Source of the DNA: Janthinobacterium silvisoli
Lineage (GTDB): Bacteria > Pseudomonadota > Gammaproteobacteria > Burkholderiales > Burkholderiaceae_D
Direction of reading: 5' to 3'
Assembly: GCF_014200725.1 (NCBI RefSeq)
Contig: NZ_JACHCL010000001.1
Coordinates: 2,108,001 to 2,172,000 of the forward strand
DNA length: 64,000 nt
In this document: positions 45,521 to 55,029 of the stretch, in pieces
How the letters are laid out: each line of letters starts with the position of its first letter
How positions within the stretch are numbered: the first letter of the stretch is position 1
Position numbers and translations under genes: made by a program
The notes under the pieces: generated by a model
Database searches by the model: none
Seen by the model: only the letters and a program-made list of their open reading frames with translations
Told to the model about the DNA's origin: nothing

Positions 45521-48328
45521 ATGAAATCGATGAAACTGCTGGCCATTCCCGCCCTGATCCTGTCGCTGTACGGCGCCCCGCTCTCGCTCAGCTACGCCGC
45601 CGACGCGGCAGCATCCGCCACCGTGGTGCCGAATATTGCTTACGAAAAATACAACCTGCCCAATGGCCTGGAAGTGATCCTGGTGCAAGACCACAAGTTG
45701 CCGGTGACCGCCGTCAATATCTGGTACCACGTGGGACCGGCCAATGAAGCGCCTGGCCTGACCGGTTTTGCCCATTTGTTCGAACACATGATGTTTGCCG
45801 CTACCAAGCACGTGCCGCGCGGCCTGGCCGACCAGTTGCTCGAAGGCGCGGGCGCCACCGATTCGAATGGCAGCACCGATTTCGACCGCACCAATTATTT
45901 CGACACGGTGCCGTCTAACCAGCTGGAACTGGCCCTGTGGGCCCATTCCGACCGCATGGGCTACCTGCTCGACGTGCTCGACCAGACGGCGCTGACCAAC
46001 CAGCAAGACGTGGTGCGCAACGAACGCCGCCAGAGCGTGGAAAACCGCCCTTACGGCATCGTCGAAGAAGCCTTGTACCACCAGCTGTTTCCCAAGACCC
46101 ACCCGTATTACGCCAGCGTGATCGGCTCGCACGCCGATATCCAGAACGCCAAACTGGCCGATATCCGCGAATTCTTCACCAAATACTATGGCCCCAACAA
46201 TGCCAGCCTGGTGATCGCCGGCGACATCGACAAGGCGAAAACCAAGGAACTGGTCAACAAATACTTTGGCAGCTTCAAGAGCGGCCCGCCAGTGGCAAAA
46301 CCGAATGTGGTGACGCCGCCCATCACGCAGGAACGCCGCATCGTGGTGCAAGACCATGTGGAATTGCCACGCGTCTTCATGGCCTGGCTGACGCCATCGG
46401 CCTACCAGCCTGACGATGCAGAGTTGACGATTGCCGCGCAAATCCTGGCCGGCGGCAAGTCCAGCCGCCTGTACAAATCGCTGGTGTACGACAAGCAGAT
46501 CGCCCAGGACGTGAATGCCAACCAGAGTTCGAATGCCCTGACTTCCGTGTTTTCGGTCGACGTGACGGCCCGCCCCGGCCACAAGCCGGAAGAAATCGAA
46601 CAAGCGATGAATGCCGAGCTGGAGCAATTGCGGACCAGCGGCCCTACCGAGAAAGAAATCGAGCGGGCCCGCAACGGCATCGAAACGGGCATGCTGGGCC
46701 AGGTAGAAAAAGTCGGCAGCAATGCCAATATGATGAACCAGTACAACCAATACACGGGCGACCCTGGCTACCTGGCGAAAGATATCGAGCGCTACCGCAA
46801 GGTGACGGCCGCCGGCGTACAGCGCGCCGTCGACACCTACCTGAAAAACCAGGCGCGCGTGGTGGTGTATGGCGTACCCGGCACGCCGGACCTGGGACCG
46901 GAAGTGCCAACGCCGGCGCCAGGCAAGGTCAAGTCTGCACCGGGCACGGCGATCAATGCCGATGAAGCCTGGCGCAACAAGGTGCCGGCAGCCGGCCCCG
47001 CACCGGCCATCCATTTGCCGCAAGGCAAGTCGTTCACCCTGGCCAATGGCTTGACCGTGATCTACAACAGCAATCCGGGCGTGCCGCTGGTATCGACCCA
47101 GTTGGTGATCAAGAGCGGCTCGGGCGCCAATCCGCTGGCCCAGCCGGGCTTGTCCAGCTTCACGGCGCAGTTGCTGCAGGAAGGCACGGCCACGCGCACT
47201 GCGCCGCAGATCGCCGATGAAGTGGCGCAACTGGGTGCCTTCCTGGGCACCGGTTCCGGCGTGGATGCCTCGTTCGCCCAGCTGACCTCCTTGAAAGCGA
47301 CCTTCCCGCAAGCGCTGGACCTGCTGGCCGACGTGGTGCAGCACCCGCAATTCCCGCAAGCCGAAGTCGAACGCCAGCGCGCCAGCCGCATCGGCGAACT
47401 GGCGCAGCAGCGCGAAAACGCCGGCGCCGTGGCCGCCCGCGTGGAAGCGGCCGCCCTGTATGGTCCGAAACATCCGTACGGCAATATCCAGCTGGGCACG
47501 GAAGCGGCGCTGAAAGCCACCACCCGCGCCGACCTGCAAGCGTTCTGGCAACAGCACTATGTGCCGAACAATGCGGCGCTGATCGTCTCGGGCGATATCA
47601 GCGAGGCGGAACTGAAGGCGCTGGCGGAAGCGAAATTTGGCGCCTGGGAAGCCGGTACGGTGGCGCCCTCGGTGCACGCCACGCCGGAAACCACCAAGGC
47701 CAGGCTGATTCTGGTCGACAAGCCGGGCGCGCCGCAAACGGCCGTGCGCCTGTCGACGATTGCGGTCGACCGCAAGACGCCTGACTATGCTCCGCTGCAA
47801 GTGATGAACGCGGCGCTGGGCGGCTTGTTTACCAGCCGCCTGAGCAACAACTTGCGCGAAGAAAAGGGCTATACCTACGGCGTGCGCTCGCAATTCCAGT
47901 ACCGCAGCCAGCCAGGTCCATTCTCGATCGCGGCCGGCGTGCGTACCGACGTGACGGGCCCGGCCGTATCGGAAACGTTCAAGGAAATCCGCGCCATGAT
48001 CGCCAAACCGTTGACGGCCAAGGAGTTGTCGAATGCGCGCAATTCGCAAGTACTGTCCCTGCCGGGCCAGTTCGAAACGAATGCCAGCATCAGCGCCAGC
48101 ATGGCCAACACCTATATCTACGGCCTGGGCCTGGACTACTACAGCAGCTTGCCGCAGCGCTTTTCCAGCGTGACGGGCAAGCAGGTGCAAGAGGTGGTCA
48201 AGAAATATCTGCAGCCTGAAAAGCTGATCGTCATCGGCGTGGGCGACAAGGCGAAAATCGAACCGCAACTGTCCAAGCTGAAACTGGCGCCGGTGGAAGT
48301 GCGCGATACGGAAGGTAACGTGAAGTAA
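45521..48328 (+). CDS. M16-family zinc metallopeptidase (pitrilysin/PqqL-like), exported
   Basis: 935 residues, about twice the unit length: two fused M16 halves. A signal peptide ends near 'SYAADA' (residue 27). The N-terminal half has the inverted zinc motif HxxEH (H85, E88, H89 in 'GFAHLFEHMMF') and a distal Glu in 'YGIVEEALYHQLF'. The C-terminal half lacks the motif, as usual for the inactive partner. Such enzymes degrade peptides in the periplasm. The ATG at 45521 follows the TraM-like gene closely. A REP-like palindrome lies 6 bases after the stop. Confidence 0.93.
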   Translation: MKSMKLLAIPALILSLYGAPLSLSYAADAAASATVVPNIAYEKYNLPNGLEVILVQDHKLPVTAVNIWYHVGPANEAPGLTGFAHLFEHMMFAATKHVPRGLADQLLEGAGATDSNGSTDFDRTNYFDTVPSNQLELALWAHSDRMGYLLDVLDQTALTNQQDVVRNERRQSVENRPYGIVEEALYHQLFPKTHPYYASVIGSHADIQNAKLADIREFFTKYYGPNNASLVIAGDIDKAKTKELVNKYFGSFKSGPPVAKPNVVTPPITQERRIVVQDHVELPRVFMAWLTPSAYQPDDAELTIAAQILAGGKSSRLYKSLVYDKQIAQDVNANQSSNALTSVFSVDVTARPGHKPEEIEQAMNAELEQLRTSGPTEKEIERARNGIETGMLGQVEKVGSNANMMNQYNQYTGDPGYLAKDIERYRKVTAAGVQRAVDTYLKNQARVVVYGVPGTPDLGPEVPTPAPGKVKSAPGTAINADEAWRNKVPAAGPAPAIHLPQGKSFTLANGLTVIYNSNPGVPLVSTQLVIKSGSGANPLAQPGLSSFTAQLLQEGTATRTAPQIADEVAQLGAFLGTGSGVDASFAQLTSLKATFPQALDLLADVVQHPQFPQAEVERQRASRIGELAQQRENAGAVAARVEAAALYGPKHPYGNIQLGTEAALKATTRADLQAFWQQHYVPNNAALIVSGDISEAELKALAEAKFGAWEAGTVAPSVHATPETTKARLILVDKPGAPQTAVRLSTIAVDRKTPDYAPLQVMNAALGGLFTSRLSNNLREEKGYTYGVRSQFQYRSQPGPFSIAAGVRTDVTGPAVSETFKEIRAMIAKPLTAKELSNARNSQVLSLPGQFETNASISASMANTYIYGLGLDYYSSLPQRFSSVTGKQVQEVVKKYLQPEKLIVIGVGDKAKIEPQLSKLKLAPVEVRDTEGNVK

Positions 48329-48333
48329 ATGCT

Positions 48334-48360
48334 GGGGTCAGACCCGGCGGGTCTGACCCC
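48334..48360. repeat. REP-like palindrome, copy 2
   Basis: Arms GGGGTCAGACCC and GGGTCTGACCCC around GGC, identical in both arms to the copy at 12365-12391. It fills the gap between the ends of two convergent genes. Confidence 0.8.
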
Positions 48361-48364
48361 ACTG

Positions 48365-48766
48365 CTAGCGGCGCGTGAATAAAAGCAGCTTATCAACCAG
48401 CGCCGCGATCGCTATACCTACGGTGTAGGCGATCAGGTCAAGCCAGCCGAAGAAAGAACCGAGTACCAGATGCCCCAGGGTGTGCGCGCGGATCGCATTG
48501 ATCCACGGCGCCTGGTACAACTGGCTGAACTCGACGGCAAAGCAGATCAGCAGCGCCCAGGCTGCCAGCTTCCACGTCAGCAAGCGCGTGGCAACCATGC
48601 CCAGCGCAAAGAAGATCATCATGGCCCACAGGGCGTCGCCCGGATATTTGCCCAGCACCTCAGGCACGAAAGAGGGATAAGCACGCGAGGCCAGGCCCAG
48701 CGCAATCACGGCCACGGTCGCGCCCACCTGCAGCAGGCGGCGGCGTTCAGGTTTTACCAGGAACAT
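48365..48766 (-). CDS. DUF2809 membrane protein
   Basis: 133 residues with four predicted helices. The conserved elements of DUF2809 are visible: 'LGLASRAYP', 'KYPGDALWAMMIFF', 'CFAVEFSQLYQAPWINAIR' and 'GHLVLGSFFGWLDLIAY'. The function of the family is unknown; it is somewhat reminiscent of VanZ-type membrane proteins. It is convergent with the M16 gene and separated by the REP-like element. Confidence 0.88.
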   Translation of the reverse strand: MFLVKPERRRLLQVGATVAVIALGLASRAYPSFVPEVLGKYPGDALWAMMIFFALGMVATRLLTWKLAAWALLICFAVEFSQLYQAPWINAIRAHTLGHLVLGSFFGWLDLIAYTVGIAIAALVDKLLLFTRR

Positions 48767-48810
48767 AGTTTCACTTAAAGAGACGTGCCGAACGATTGCG
48801 GCGCGTTCCC

Positions 48811-49773
48811 CTATTGTACTGCGCCTGCCGGGCTTGCCTGGCCTGCCCCGGCTGACTCCCCGGGTGCGTCAAAAGCCACCTGCTCGGCCAGGAAATCAAG
48901 CAAGGCACGCACGCGCAGCGGCACTTGTCCGCCCGGCCCCACGAAGACGGCATGGACTTCTTCCTGGTCGCCGGGGTTGTACGCTTCCAGCACGGCTTGC
49001 AAGCGGCCCGCCGCGATATCGTCGCGGACCTGGAACTCGGCCAGCCGGGCCAGGCCCAGGCCAGCGAGCACCAGGCGCCGCAAGGCTTCACCATCGCTGG
49101 CCTGGACATTGCCCGTCACGGGCACGGTGATGTGCGTGCCGTCGGCCTGCCGCAGCGGCCAGCCCGTTTGGGCCCGCACATAGTTGGCGCCCAGCCGGTT
49201 GTGCCGTTCCAGCCCGGCCGGATCGAGCGGCGTGCCGTGGCGCGCCAGGTAGGACGGCGCGGCCACCAGCAGCATGCGCGTCTGGCCCAGCTTGCGCGCC
49301 ACCAGGCTTGAGCTTTTCAAAGGCCCCGCCCGCACCGCCACATCGGTGCGCTGCTCGAGGATATCGACCACCTCATCGGTCAGCACGATGTCCAGTGTCA
49401 TTTCGGGATAGCGTTCGAGGAAAGCCGGCACCAGCGGCAACAAAAAATGGTGGCCGAACGGCACGTTGGCATTCACCCTCAAGCGCCCGCGCGGGATACC
49501 CTGGATGCCGGCGCAACGCTCCGCCTCGTCGAGGGCGGCCAGCACGCGCACGCCCCGCTCATACAACTCGCAGCCTTCCGGCGTCAGTTTCAGCTGGCGC
49601 GTGGAACGGTTCAGCAAACGCGCTCCCAGGCGCTGCTCGAGCCGCGCCACCAGCTTGCTGACAGCCGATGGCGTCATGCCGCAGGCGCGCGCAGCGGCTG
49701 AAAATCCACCCAGTTCGATCACCCGCACGAAGATTTCCAGCTCGCCGGAACGGTTCACTTCCAGTCTGGCCAT
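48811..49773 (-). CDS. LysR-family transcriptional regulator
   Basis: 320 residues. The N-terminal helix-turn-helix is 'GGFSAAARACGMTPSAVSKLVARLEQRLGARLLNRSTRQLKLT' and a substrate-binding domain follows ('LRVNANVPFGHHFLLPLVPAFLERYPEMTLDI'). This is the subgroup of AaeR/DmlR-like regulators that commonly control a neighbouring enzyme gene. The SGNH hydrolase gene is divergent, 97 bases away, and is the best candidate target. The effector is unknown. Confidence 0.92.
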   Translation of the reverse strand: MARLEVNRSGELEIFVRVIELGGFSAAARACGMTPSAVSKLVARLEQRLGARLLNRSTRQLKLTPEGCELYERGVRVLAALDEAERCAGIQGIPRGRLRVNANVPFGHHFLLPLVPAFLERYPEMTLDIVLTDEVVDILEQRTDVAVRAGPLKSSSLVARKLGQTRMLLVAAPSYLARHGTPLDPAGLERHNRLGANYVRAQTGWPLRQADGTHITVPVTGNVQASDGEALRRLVLAGLGLARLAEFQVRDDIAAGRLQAVLEAYNPGDQEEVHAVFVGPGGQVPLRVRALLDFLAEQVAFDAPGESAGAGQASPAGAVQ

Positions 49774-49870
49774 TGTGAATTCAGCTCATAAATGTTCTTA
49801 GATGAGACAGTCTAGTACATAAACGGTTTTAAATTCATCATGCGGCATTCTCCACGATGAAGTTGATGCC

Positions 49871-51157
49871 ATGAAACGATTACCCACCCTCGCTGCCAGC
49901 GCCCTGCTGGCCTTTACCCTGAGCGGCGCAGCCCACGCCGATCCGGCATCAGGCTGGATTTCCAGCTGGACAGCGAGCCCGCAAGCTGTCTGGGGACAGG
50001 ATTTCCTGTTTCCCAGCAATGTGCCGGCCACGCTGGATGAACAAACCGTGCGCCAGGTGGCGCGTATCAGCCTGGGCGGCAAGCGCGTGCGCATCGTGCT
50101 GTCGAATGCCTATGGCCGCACGCCGTTGACCATCAAGAGCGCAACCGTGGCACTGGCCGGCGAGGCGTCGGCGATAGACCAGGACAGCCTGCGCGCCATC
50201 ACCTTTGGCGGGCAGGCATCGGCCACCATCGCAGCGGGCGCGCCGCTGGTCAGCGACCCCATCGCCTTGAGCGTGCCCGACCTGGCGCGGCTGACGGTCA
50301 GCCTGCACCTGCCGCGACACAGCGAGGTGAGCACCTTTCACTGGGATGGCCGCGCCACGGCCTGGATCGCGCCAGGCGATCAGACCCGCGCTACCCACAT
50401 CGACGCAGAACAAGCTGGCGTGCATACCACCACCGCACGCCTGGTCCTGAGCGCTATCGAAGTGGAATCCCCGGTAGCGGCACCGGCGGCGGCGCCCGTG
50501 GTGGCAGTGATCGGCGATTCGATCACCGATGGCGCCAGCGCCAGCCTGGATACGGATACCCGCTGGCCCGACGTGCTGGCCGCCCGCCTGGCGCCGCATG
50601 GGGTGGCCGTCATCAACGCCGGCATTTCCGGCGGCCGGCTGCTGGCTAATGGCATGGGAGACAATGCGCTGGCGCGCTTCGAGCGCGACGTGCTGGCGCA
50701 GCCGGGCGTGCGCACCGTCGTCGTATTGATAGGCATCAACGATATCAGCTGGCCCGGCACGGCATTCGAAGCGCACGCCTTGCGCCCCACGCTGGCGGAG
50801 TTAATCGCGGGCTACACGCAACTGATTGCGCGGGCGCATAGCCGTGGAGTGCGCGTGATCGGCGCCACCCTGACGCCGTTCGAAGGAGCGCTGCCCGGCA
50901 CGCCGCTGAGCGACTATTACCAGCCGGGCAAGGATGCGCTGCGCCAGCAACTCAATGCCTGGATACGCGGCAGCGGCAGCTACGATGCGGTGCTGGACTT
51001 CGACGCCTGGGCGCGCGATCCGGCGCACCCGCTGCGCCTGCAGGCGACCTATGATTCGGGCGACCATCTGCATCCGGGCGATGCCGGCAACCGGGCGCTG
51101 GCCGAGAAAATCGACCTGTCGCTGCTGTTGCCGGCGCTGGCGCTGGCGAAACCTTAA
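49871..51157 (+). CDS. Secreted SGNH/GDSL hydrolase
   Basis: 428 residues with a signal peptide ending near 'AHADP' (residue 24). An N-terminal beta domain (about 30-200) precedes an SGNH domain with '[11 protein letters not shown]' (Ser nucleophile), the Gly of '[10 protein letters not shown]', '[10 protein letters not shown]' and the distal '[12 protein letters not shown]' (Asp-His). It is an extracytoplasmic esterase of the same style as rhamnogalacturonan acetylesterase-like and lipase-like proteins; the substrate is not known. Probably under the divergent LysR regulator. The stop overlaps that of cysK (convergent). Confidence 0.92.
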   Translation: MKRLPTLAASALLAFTLSGAAHADPASGWISSWTASPQAVWGQDFLFPSNVPATLDEQTVRQVARISLGGKRVRIVLSNAYGRTPLTIKSATVALAGEASAIDQDSLRAITFGGQASATIAAGAPLVSDPIALSVPDLARLTVSLHLPRHSEVSTFHWDGRATAWIAPGDQTRATHIDAEQAGVHTTTARLVLSAIEVESPVAAPAAAPVVAVIGDSITDGASASLDTDTRWPDVLAARLAPHGVAVINAGISGGRLLANGMGDNALARFERDVLAQPGVRTVVVLIGINDISWPGTAFEAHALRPTLAELIAGYTQLIARAHSRGVRVIGATLTPFEGALPGTPLSDYYQPGKDALRQQLNAWIRGSGSYDAVLDFDAWARDPAHPLRLQATYDSGDHLHPGDAGNRALAEKIDLSLLLPALALAKP

Positions 51158-52086
51158 TCGCCCAGGCCGGCGTACAGGGCCGTGCTCAGGTAGCGCTCGC
51201 CGAACGAAGGGATGATGGTGACGATGGTCTTGCCGGCGTTTTCAGGACGGCGCGCCACTTGCACGGCGGCCCACAGGGCGGCACCCGAGGAAATGCCGAC
51301 CAGCAAGCCTTCGCTGCTGGCGGCCAGGCGCGCCGTGGCAAACGCGTCGTCATTCTTGACGCAGATCACTTCATCGTAGACCGCCGTGTTCAGAATTTGC
51401 GGCACGAAACCGGCGCCGATGCCCTGGATCGGGTGCGGCCCCTTGGTCCCTTTCGACAGCATGGGCGAAGCGTCCGGCTCCACGGCAATCACTTGCAGTC
51501 CGGGCTTGCGTTCCTTCAACACTTCGCCCACACCGGTGATGGTGCCGCCCGTGCCCACGCCGGCCACGATGATGTCTACTTGCCCATCCGTGTCGCGCCA
51601 GATTTCCTCGGCCGTCGTCTGGCGGTGGATGGCAGGATTGGCGGGGTTGTTGAATTGCTGCAGCATCAAATAGCGCGGGTCGGTGGCCGCCAGTTCCTCC
51701 GCCTTGCGGATGGCGCCCAGCATGCCTTCGCTGCCTGGCGTCAATATCAGCTCGGCGCCATAGGCGCGCAGCAAGATGCGCCGTTCGCGGCTCATGGTGT
51801 CGGGCATGACCAGGGTGCAGCGGTAGCCGCGCGCCGCGCAGACCATCGCCAGCGCAATGCCGGTGTTGCCGCTGGTCGGTTCCACGATGATGGTGTCGGG
51901 ATGAATCTTGCCTGCGCTTTCGGCGGCCGCAATCATGGACAGGCCGATGCGGTCTTTGACGCTGTGGGCGGGATTATGGAATTCGAGCTTGGCCAGGATG
52001 GTGGCCACACTGCCGTCGGCGATGCGGTTGATGCGCACCAGGGGGGTGTTACCGATCAGTTCAGTAACGTTGTTCGCGATTTTCAT
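51154..52086 (-). CDS. cysK: Cysteine synthase A (O-acetylserine sulfhydrylase)
   Basis: 310 residues of PLP fold type II. The cofactor lysine is in '[11 protein letters not shown]', the substrate loop is '[12 protein letters not shown]', and phosphate binding is by '[16 protein letters not shown]'. It makes cysteine from O-acetylserine and sulfide. ATG 52086 has GGAGA upstream. A longer frame adds a non-conserved tail. Adjacent FKBP gene is on the same strand, 85 bases further upstream. Confidence 0.94.
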   Translation of the reverse strand: MKIANNVTELIGNTPLVRINRIADGSVATILAKLEFHNPAHSVKDRIGLSMIAAAESAGKIHPDTIIVEPTSGNTGIALAMVCAARGYRCTLVMPDTMSRERRILLRAYGAELILTPGSEGMLGAIRKAEELAATDPRYLMLQQFNNPANPAIHRQTTAEEIWRDTDGQVDIIVAGVGTGGTITGVGEVLKERKPGLQVIAVEPDASPMLSKGTKGPHPIQGIGAGFVPQILNTAVYDEVICVKNDDAFATARLAASSEGLLVGISSGAALWAAVQVARRPENAGKTIVTIIPSFGERYLSTALYAGLGD

Positions 52087-52170
52087 GAGGGGTCTCCACT
52101 GCAATGCCAGAAGACCCCAGTCTACCCTTTTTGGCGGCTGCGCAACAATACGCCTCCGCCCAATGGTCAA

Positions 52171-52641
52171 TTACTTCACATCAAGCAATTCGACATCGAA
52201 AATCAATGCCGAGTTTGGCGGAATATCGCCATTGCCAGCGCCGCGTGGACCGTAAGCGAGTTCGCCAGGAATGATCAGGGTGCGCTTGCCACCCACTTTC
52301 ATGCCAGCCACGCCTTGATCCCAGCCCTTGATGACCATGCCCTTGCCCAGCGGGAAATCAAACGGGCCACGGCCGACAGAGCTGTCGAACTGCTTGCCGC
52401 GCGAGTTTTTCGCCAGCGGACGGTACAGCCAGCCCGTGTAGTGCACGGTCACGTTATTACCGGCAGCGGCTTCCTTGCCCGTACCGACCTTGTTGTCGAT
52501 GATGATCAACTTATCGGCAGCAGGGCCAGGGCTCAGCGAGACTGCCGAAGCAGGTACGGGAGCCGGTACAGCGACCTGCGCCTGCGCCAGCGACGCGGCG
52601 ACGGAGCAGATCAGGGCAAACAAAACGGAGCTACGCGTCAT
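52171..52641 (-). CDS. FKBP-type peptidyl-prolyl isomerase, exported
   Basis: 156 residues. A signal peptide ends near 'AQAQV' (residue 22), then a short linker and one FKBP domain: 'VTVHYTGWLY', 'FDSSVGRGPFDFPLGKGMVIKGWDQGVAGMKVGGKRTLIIPGELAYG' and 'SALIFDVELLDV'. The drug-site aromatic residues are present, so proline isomerase activity in the periplasm is expected. It helps envelope protein folding. It may be co-transcribed with cysK. Confidence 0.93.
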   Translation of the reverse strand: MTRSSVLFALICSVAASLAQAQVAVPAPVPASAVSLSPGPAADKLIIIDNKVGTGKEAAAGNNVTVHYTGWLYRPLAKNSRGKQFDSSVGRGPFDFPLGKGMVIKGWDQGVAGMKVGGKRTLIIPGELAYGPRGAGNGDIPPNSALIFDVELLDVK

Positions 52642-52752
52642 GATGTATTCTTTCTATGAGTTTCGATAAGTGCCTGCCATGCCAAGCGGGCAGGCAATCC
52701 ACGAATAATAGCAAACCGCCGCGACGATAGGCTTAAGAACGCCTATCAAAAC

Positions 52753-53589
52753 CTACTGCGCTGCAGGCTGGCGTAAGGTTTTCAGCACGTGGGATGCGGC
52801 CACCATGCCGAAGCTGGCCGTGACCACCACACTGGAACCAAAACCGGCGCAGTTCAGGCCCGTCACGCCGGCGCCCGCACTATTGATGCTGCCATCGATG
52901 TCGCAGGCGTCAAGGTTCTCTGGTGTCGTCAGTGGTTCCATGGAAAACACGGCGTCGACATTGAACTTGTTTTTCACGCCGCGAGGGAAACCATATTCCG
53001 TGCGCAACAGCTTGCGCACACGCTTGAGCAAGGGTTCCTGTTCCGTCTTCGACAGGTCGCGCACGGCGATCAGGGTCGGGTCCGTCTGCCCGCCAGCACT
53101 GCCGATGCTCAGCATGGGCAGATTGCGTGCACGGCAATACGCGATCAGTGCCGCCTTGGCCTTGGCATTATCGATGGCGTCGACCACGTAATCGAAGTCG
53201 CGGCCACCCAGCAGTTGCTCCAGGTTATCAGGTGCGATGAAATCCTCGACCTCGGTCACCTGACAAAACGGATTGATCAGCGCGATGCGTTCGGCCAGCG
53301 CCGTGATCTTGGCCTGGCCGATGGTGTCGCTCATGGCCTGGATCTGGCGGTTGATATTCGATTCGGCAACATTATCCAGGTCGATCAGGGTCAGCCGGCC
53401 CACGGCGCTGCGCGCCAGCGCTTCGACGATCCACGAGCCGACGCCACCGACGCCGATCACGCACACATGCGCCGCGCGGAAACGGGCCAGCGCCGGTGGA
53501 CCATACAGGCGCGCGATGCCGCCAAAACGGCGGTCAAAATCGATCTCGGTCAAGTCCGGGGAAATAAGTTCATTGGTAGAAGTATGCAT
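52753..53589 (-). CDS. tcdA: tRNA threonylcarbamoyladenosine dehydratase (TcdA/CsdL)
   Basis: 278 residues of the E1-like ThiF/MoeB superfamily. The nucleotide fold 'HVCVIGVGGVGSWIVEALARSAVGRLTLIDLDNVAESNINRQ' and 'DYVVDAIDNAKAKAALIAYC' are clear. TcdA uses ATP to cyclise t6A to ct6A at position 37 of ANN-reading tRNAs. A tsaC/Sua5-type enzyme that helps make the t6A precursor is encoded at 60.0-61.0 kb. In E. coli the sulfur donor csdAE is linked; here it is not. Confidence 0.93.
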   Translation of the reverse strand: MHTSTNELISPDLTEIDFDRRFGGIARLYGPPALARFRAAHVCVIGVGGVGSWIVEALARSAVGRLTLIDLDNVAESNINRQIQAMSDTIGQAKITALAERIALINPFCQVTEVEDFIAPDNLEQLLGGRDFDYVVDAIDNAKAKAALIAYCRARNLPMLSIGSAGGQTDPTLIAVRDLSKTEQEPLLKRVRKLLRTEYGFPRGVKNKFNVDAVFSMEPLTTPENLDACDIDGSINSAGAGVTGLNCAGFGSSVVVTASFGMVAASHVLKTLRQPAAQ

Positions 53590-53703
53590 ACCGCCATTTT
53601 AACGGACACGGCGATGGCAAGTATTCTAAAATAGGCCCAGCATCTGGCGACTTGCCTGCATTGTCGCCGCGCCCCAACACTGCCCACCAAGAGAACCTAC
53701 GCC

Positions 53704-54906
53704 ATGACCGCGCCCCTGTTCGACACCGTTCCCGGCTTTGACCAGCCAATTGCCGTCCTCAAGCATTGCCACGACAAGATCCGAAAGCAGCTGAGCACCT
53801 TGCAAAACCTGCTCGTCCATTTATTGCAACAAGGCAATACGACCGAAGCGCAGCAGGCAGCCAAGGCCGTGTTGCAATATTTCGATAAAGCCGCCCATTT
53901 GCATCACGATGATGAAGAACAAGACTTGATGCCGATGCTGCAAGCGACGGCGATTGGCGACGACGCCGCCTTGCTGCAAACCCTGGTGCCGGAAATCCTG
54001 GCCGACCACCAGCGCATGGATGCTGCCTGGGCCACCTTGCGCCCGGAACTGGACACCATTGCCGCAGGTACCGGCAAGCAATTATCGGCCCATGGCGTGC
54101 GCGACTACGTAGCCGCTTACCAGGCCCATATGGCCAAGGAAGAAAGCCAGCTGGCGCCGATGGCCAAGCGTTTGTTCAGCGCGCAGCAGATGGCGCAATT
54201 GGGCACGGCCATGCAGCGCCGCCGCGGCATCGCGCCCGAGGTAGCCGAAGCACCCGACGCCGCCGCCTTGCTCGCTGCCATGCGCACCGATTACGCGCAT
54301 TCCAGCCTCAGCGAGTCCGATGTGCTGGCCGATCCCATCGCCCAGTTCCAGAAGTGGTTCGGCGAAGCCGTCAATGCGCAAGTGGGCGAACCAAACGCCA
54401 TGAGCCTGGCCACCGTCACGCCTGACGGCAAGCCCAGCTCGCGCATCGTGCTAATCAAGCAATTCGATGAGCGCGGTTTCACCTGGTACACGAATTACGA
54501 TAGTGACAAGGGCCAGCAACTGGCGCATAACCCGCATGCGGCCCTGCTGTTCTTTTGGCGCGAACTGGAGCGCCAGGTACGCATCGAAGGCACGGTGGTA
54601 AAAACCACGGCCGCCGAGAGCGACGAGTATTTCAATGTGCGCCCCCTGCTCAGCCGCCTGTCAGCAATTGCCTCGCAGCAAAGCGCGCCGATCAGCGACC
54701 GCGCCACGCTGGAAGCCAATTACGCAGCAGTGGCGGCTGCCGTCGGCGAGGAAGCCCACCCGCCACGCCCTGAGCACTGGGGCGGCTACCGTTTGCAGCC
54801 AGAACGCATTGAATTCTGGCAAGGCCGGCGCTCGCGCTTCCACGACCGTATCGTGTTTACACGTGATGCCGAGGGGCAATGGAATATGCAACGTTTGCAA
54901 CCTTAG
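53704..54906 (+). CDS. pdxH: Hemerythrin HHE domain fused to pyridoxamine 5'-phosphate oxidase
   Basis: 400 residues in one uninterrupted frame. Residues 1-165 form a hemerythrin-like four-helix bundle with H21, H23, 'HHDDEE' (67-72), H102, H142 and E146 as candidate di-iron ligands. Residues 185-400 are a complete PdxH: '[23 protein letters not shown]', '[25 protein letters not shown]' and the signature '[12 protein letters not shown]' (371-382). PdxH oxidises PNP and PMP to PLP with FMN and O2. The HHE part may deliver or sense oxygen or iron. An internal start at M193 could also yield free PdxH. The fusion is seen directly; its purpose is inferred. Confidence 0.9.
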   Translation: MTAPLFDTVPGFDQPIAVLKHCHDKIRKQLSTLQNLLVHLLQQGNTTEAQQAAKAVLQYFDKAAHLHHDDEEQDLMPMLQATAIGDDAALLQTLVPEILADHQRMDAAWATLRPELDTIAAGTGKQLSAHGVRDYVAAYQAHMAKEESQLAPMAKRLFSAQQMAQLGTAMQRRRGIAPEVAEAPDAAALLAAMRTDYAHSSLSESDVLADPIAQFQKWFGEAVNAQVGEPNAMSLATVTPDGKPSSRIVLIKQFDERGFTWYTNYDSDKGQQLAHNPHAALLFFWRELERQVRIEGTVVKTTAAESDEYFNVRPLLSRLSAIASQQSAPISDRATLEANYAAVAAAVGEEAHPPRPEHWGGYRLQPERIEFWQGRRSRFHDRIVFTRDAEGQWNMQRLQP

Positions 54907-54993
54907 CAGAAACGATACACGGGGCGCGCAGCAAGCAAGGCAATATAGGTGTAGGCTATCACGGTAGAGTGTTAATAACATGTTGCTCAATTT

Positions 54994-55013
54994 GCGGCCG
55001 TTACGACGGCCGC
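54994..55013 (+). promoter_or_regulatory. GC-rich leader hairpin before the cyclopropane synthase gene
   Basis: GCGGCCGT-TACG-ACGGCCGC is a perfect 8-bp stem-loop ending 6 bases before the GGAGG ribosome site. No T-run follows, so it is not a terminator of pdxH but a likely 5'-UTR structure. Confidence 0.5.
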
Positions 55014-55029
55014 GGCATTGGAGGCCATT

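Noticed and set aside
45341-48268. A 975-residue open frame antisense to the M16 peptidase gene
   Set aside because: High-GC coding DNA leaves long antisense frames open. The product is a low-complexity His/Arg/Gln-rich chain with no motifs, whereas the plus strand encodes a clear peptidase.
53704-54906. HHE-PdxH as two genes joined by a sequencing error
   Set aside because: Both domains are in the same frame with a natural linker and no stop or out-of-frame overlap, so a fusion is the simpler reading. An internal start is kept as a possibility.
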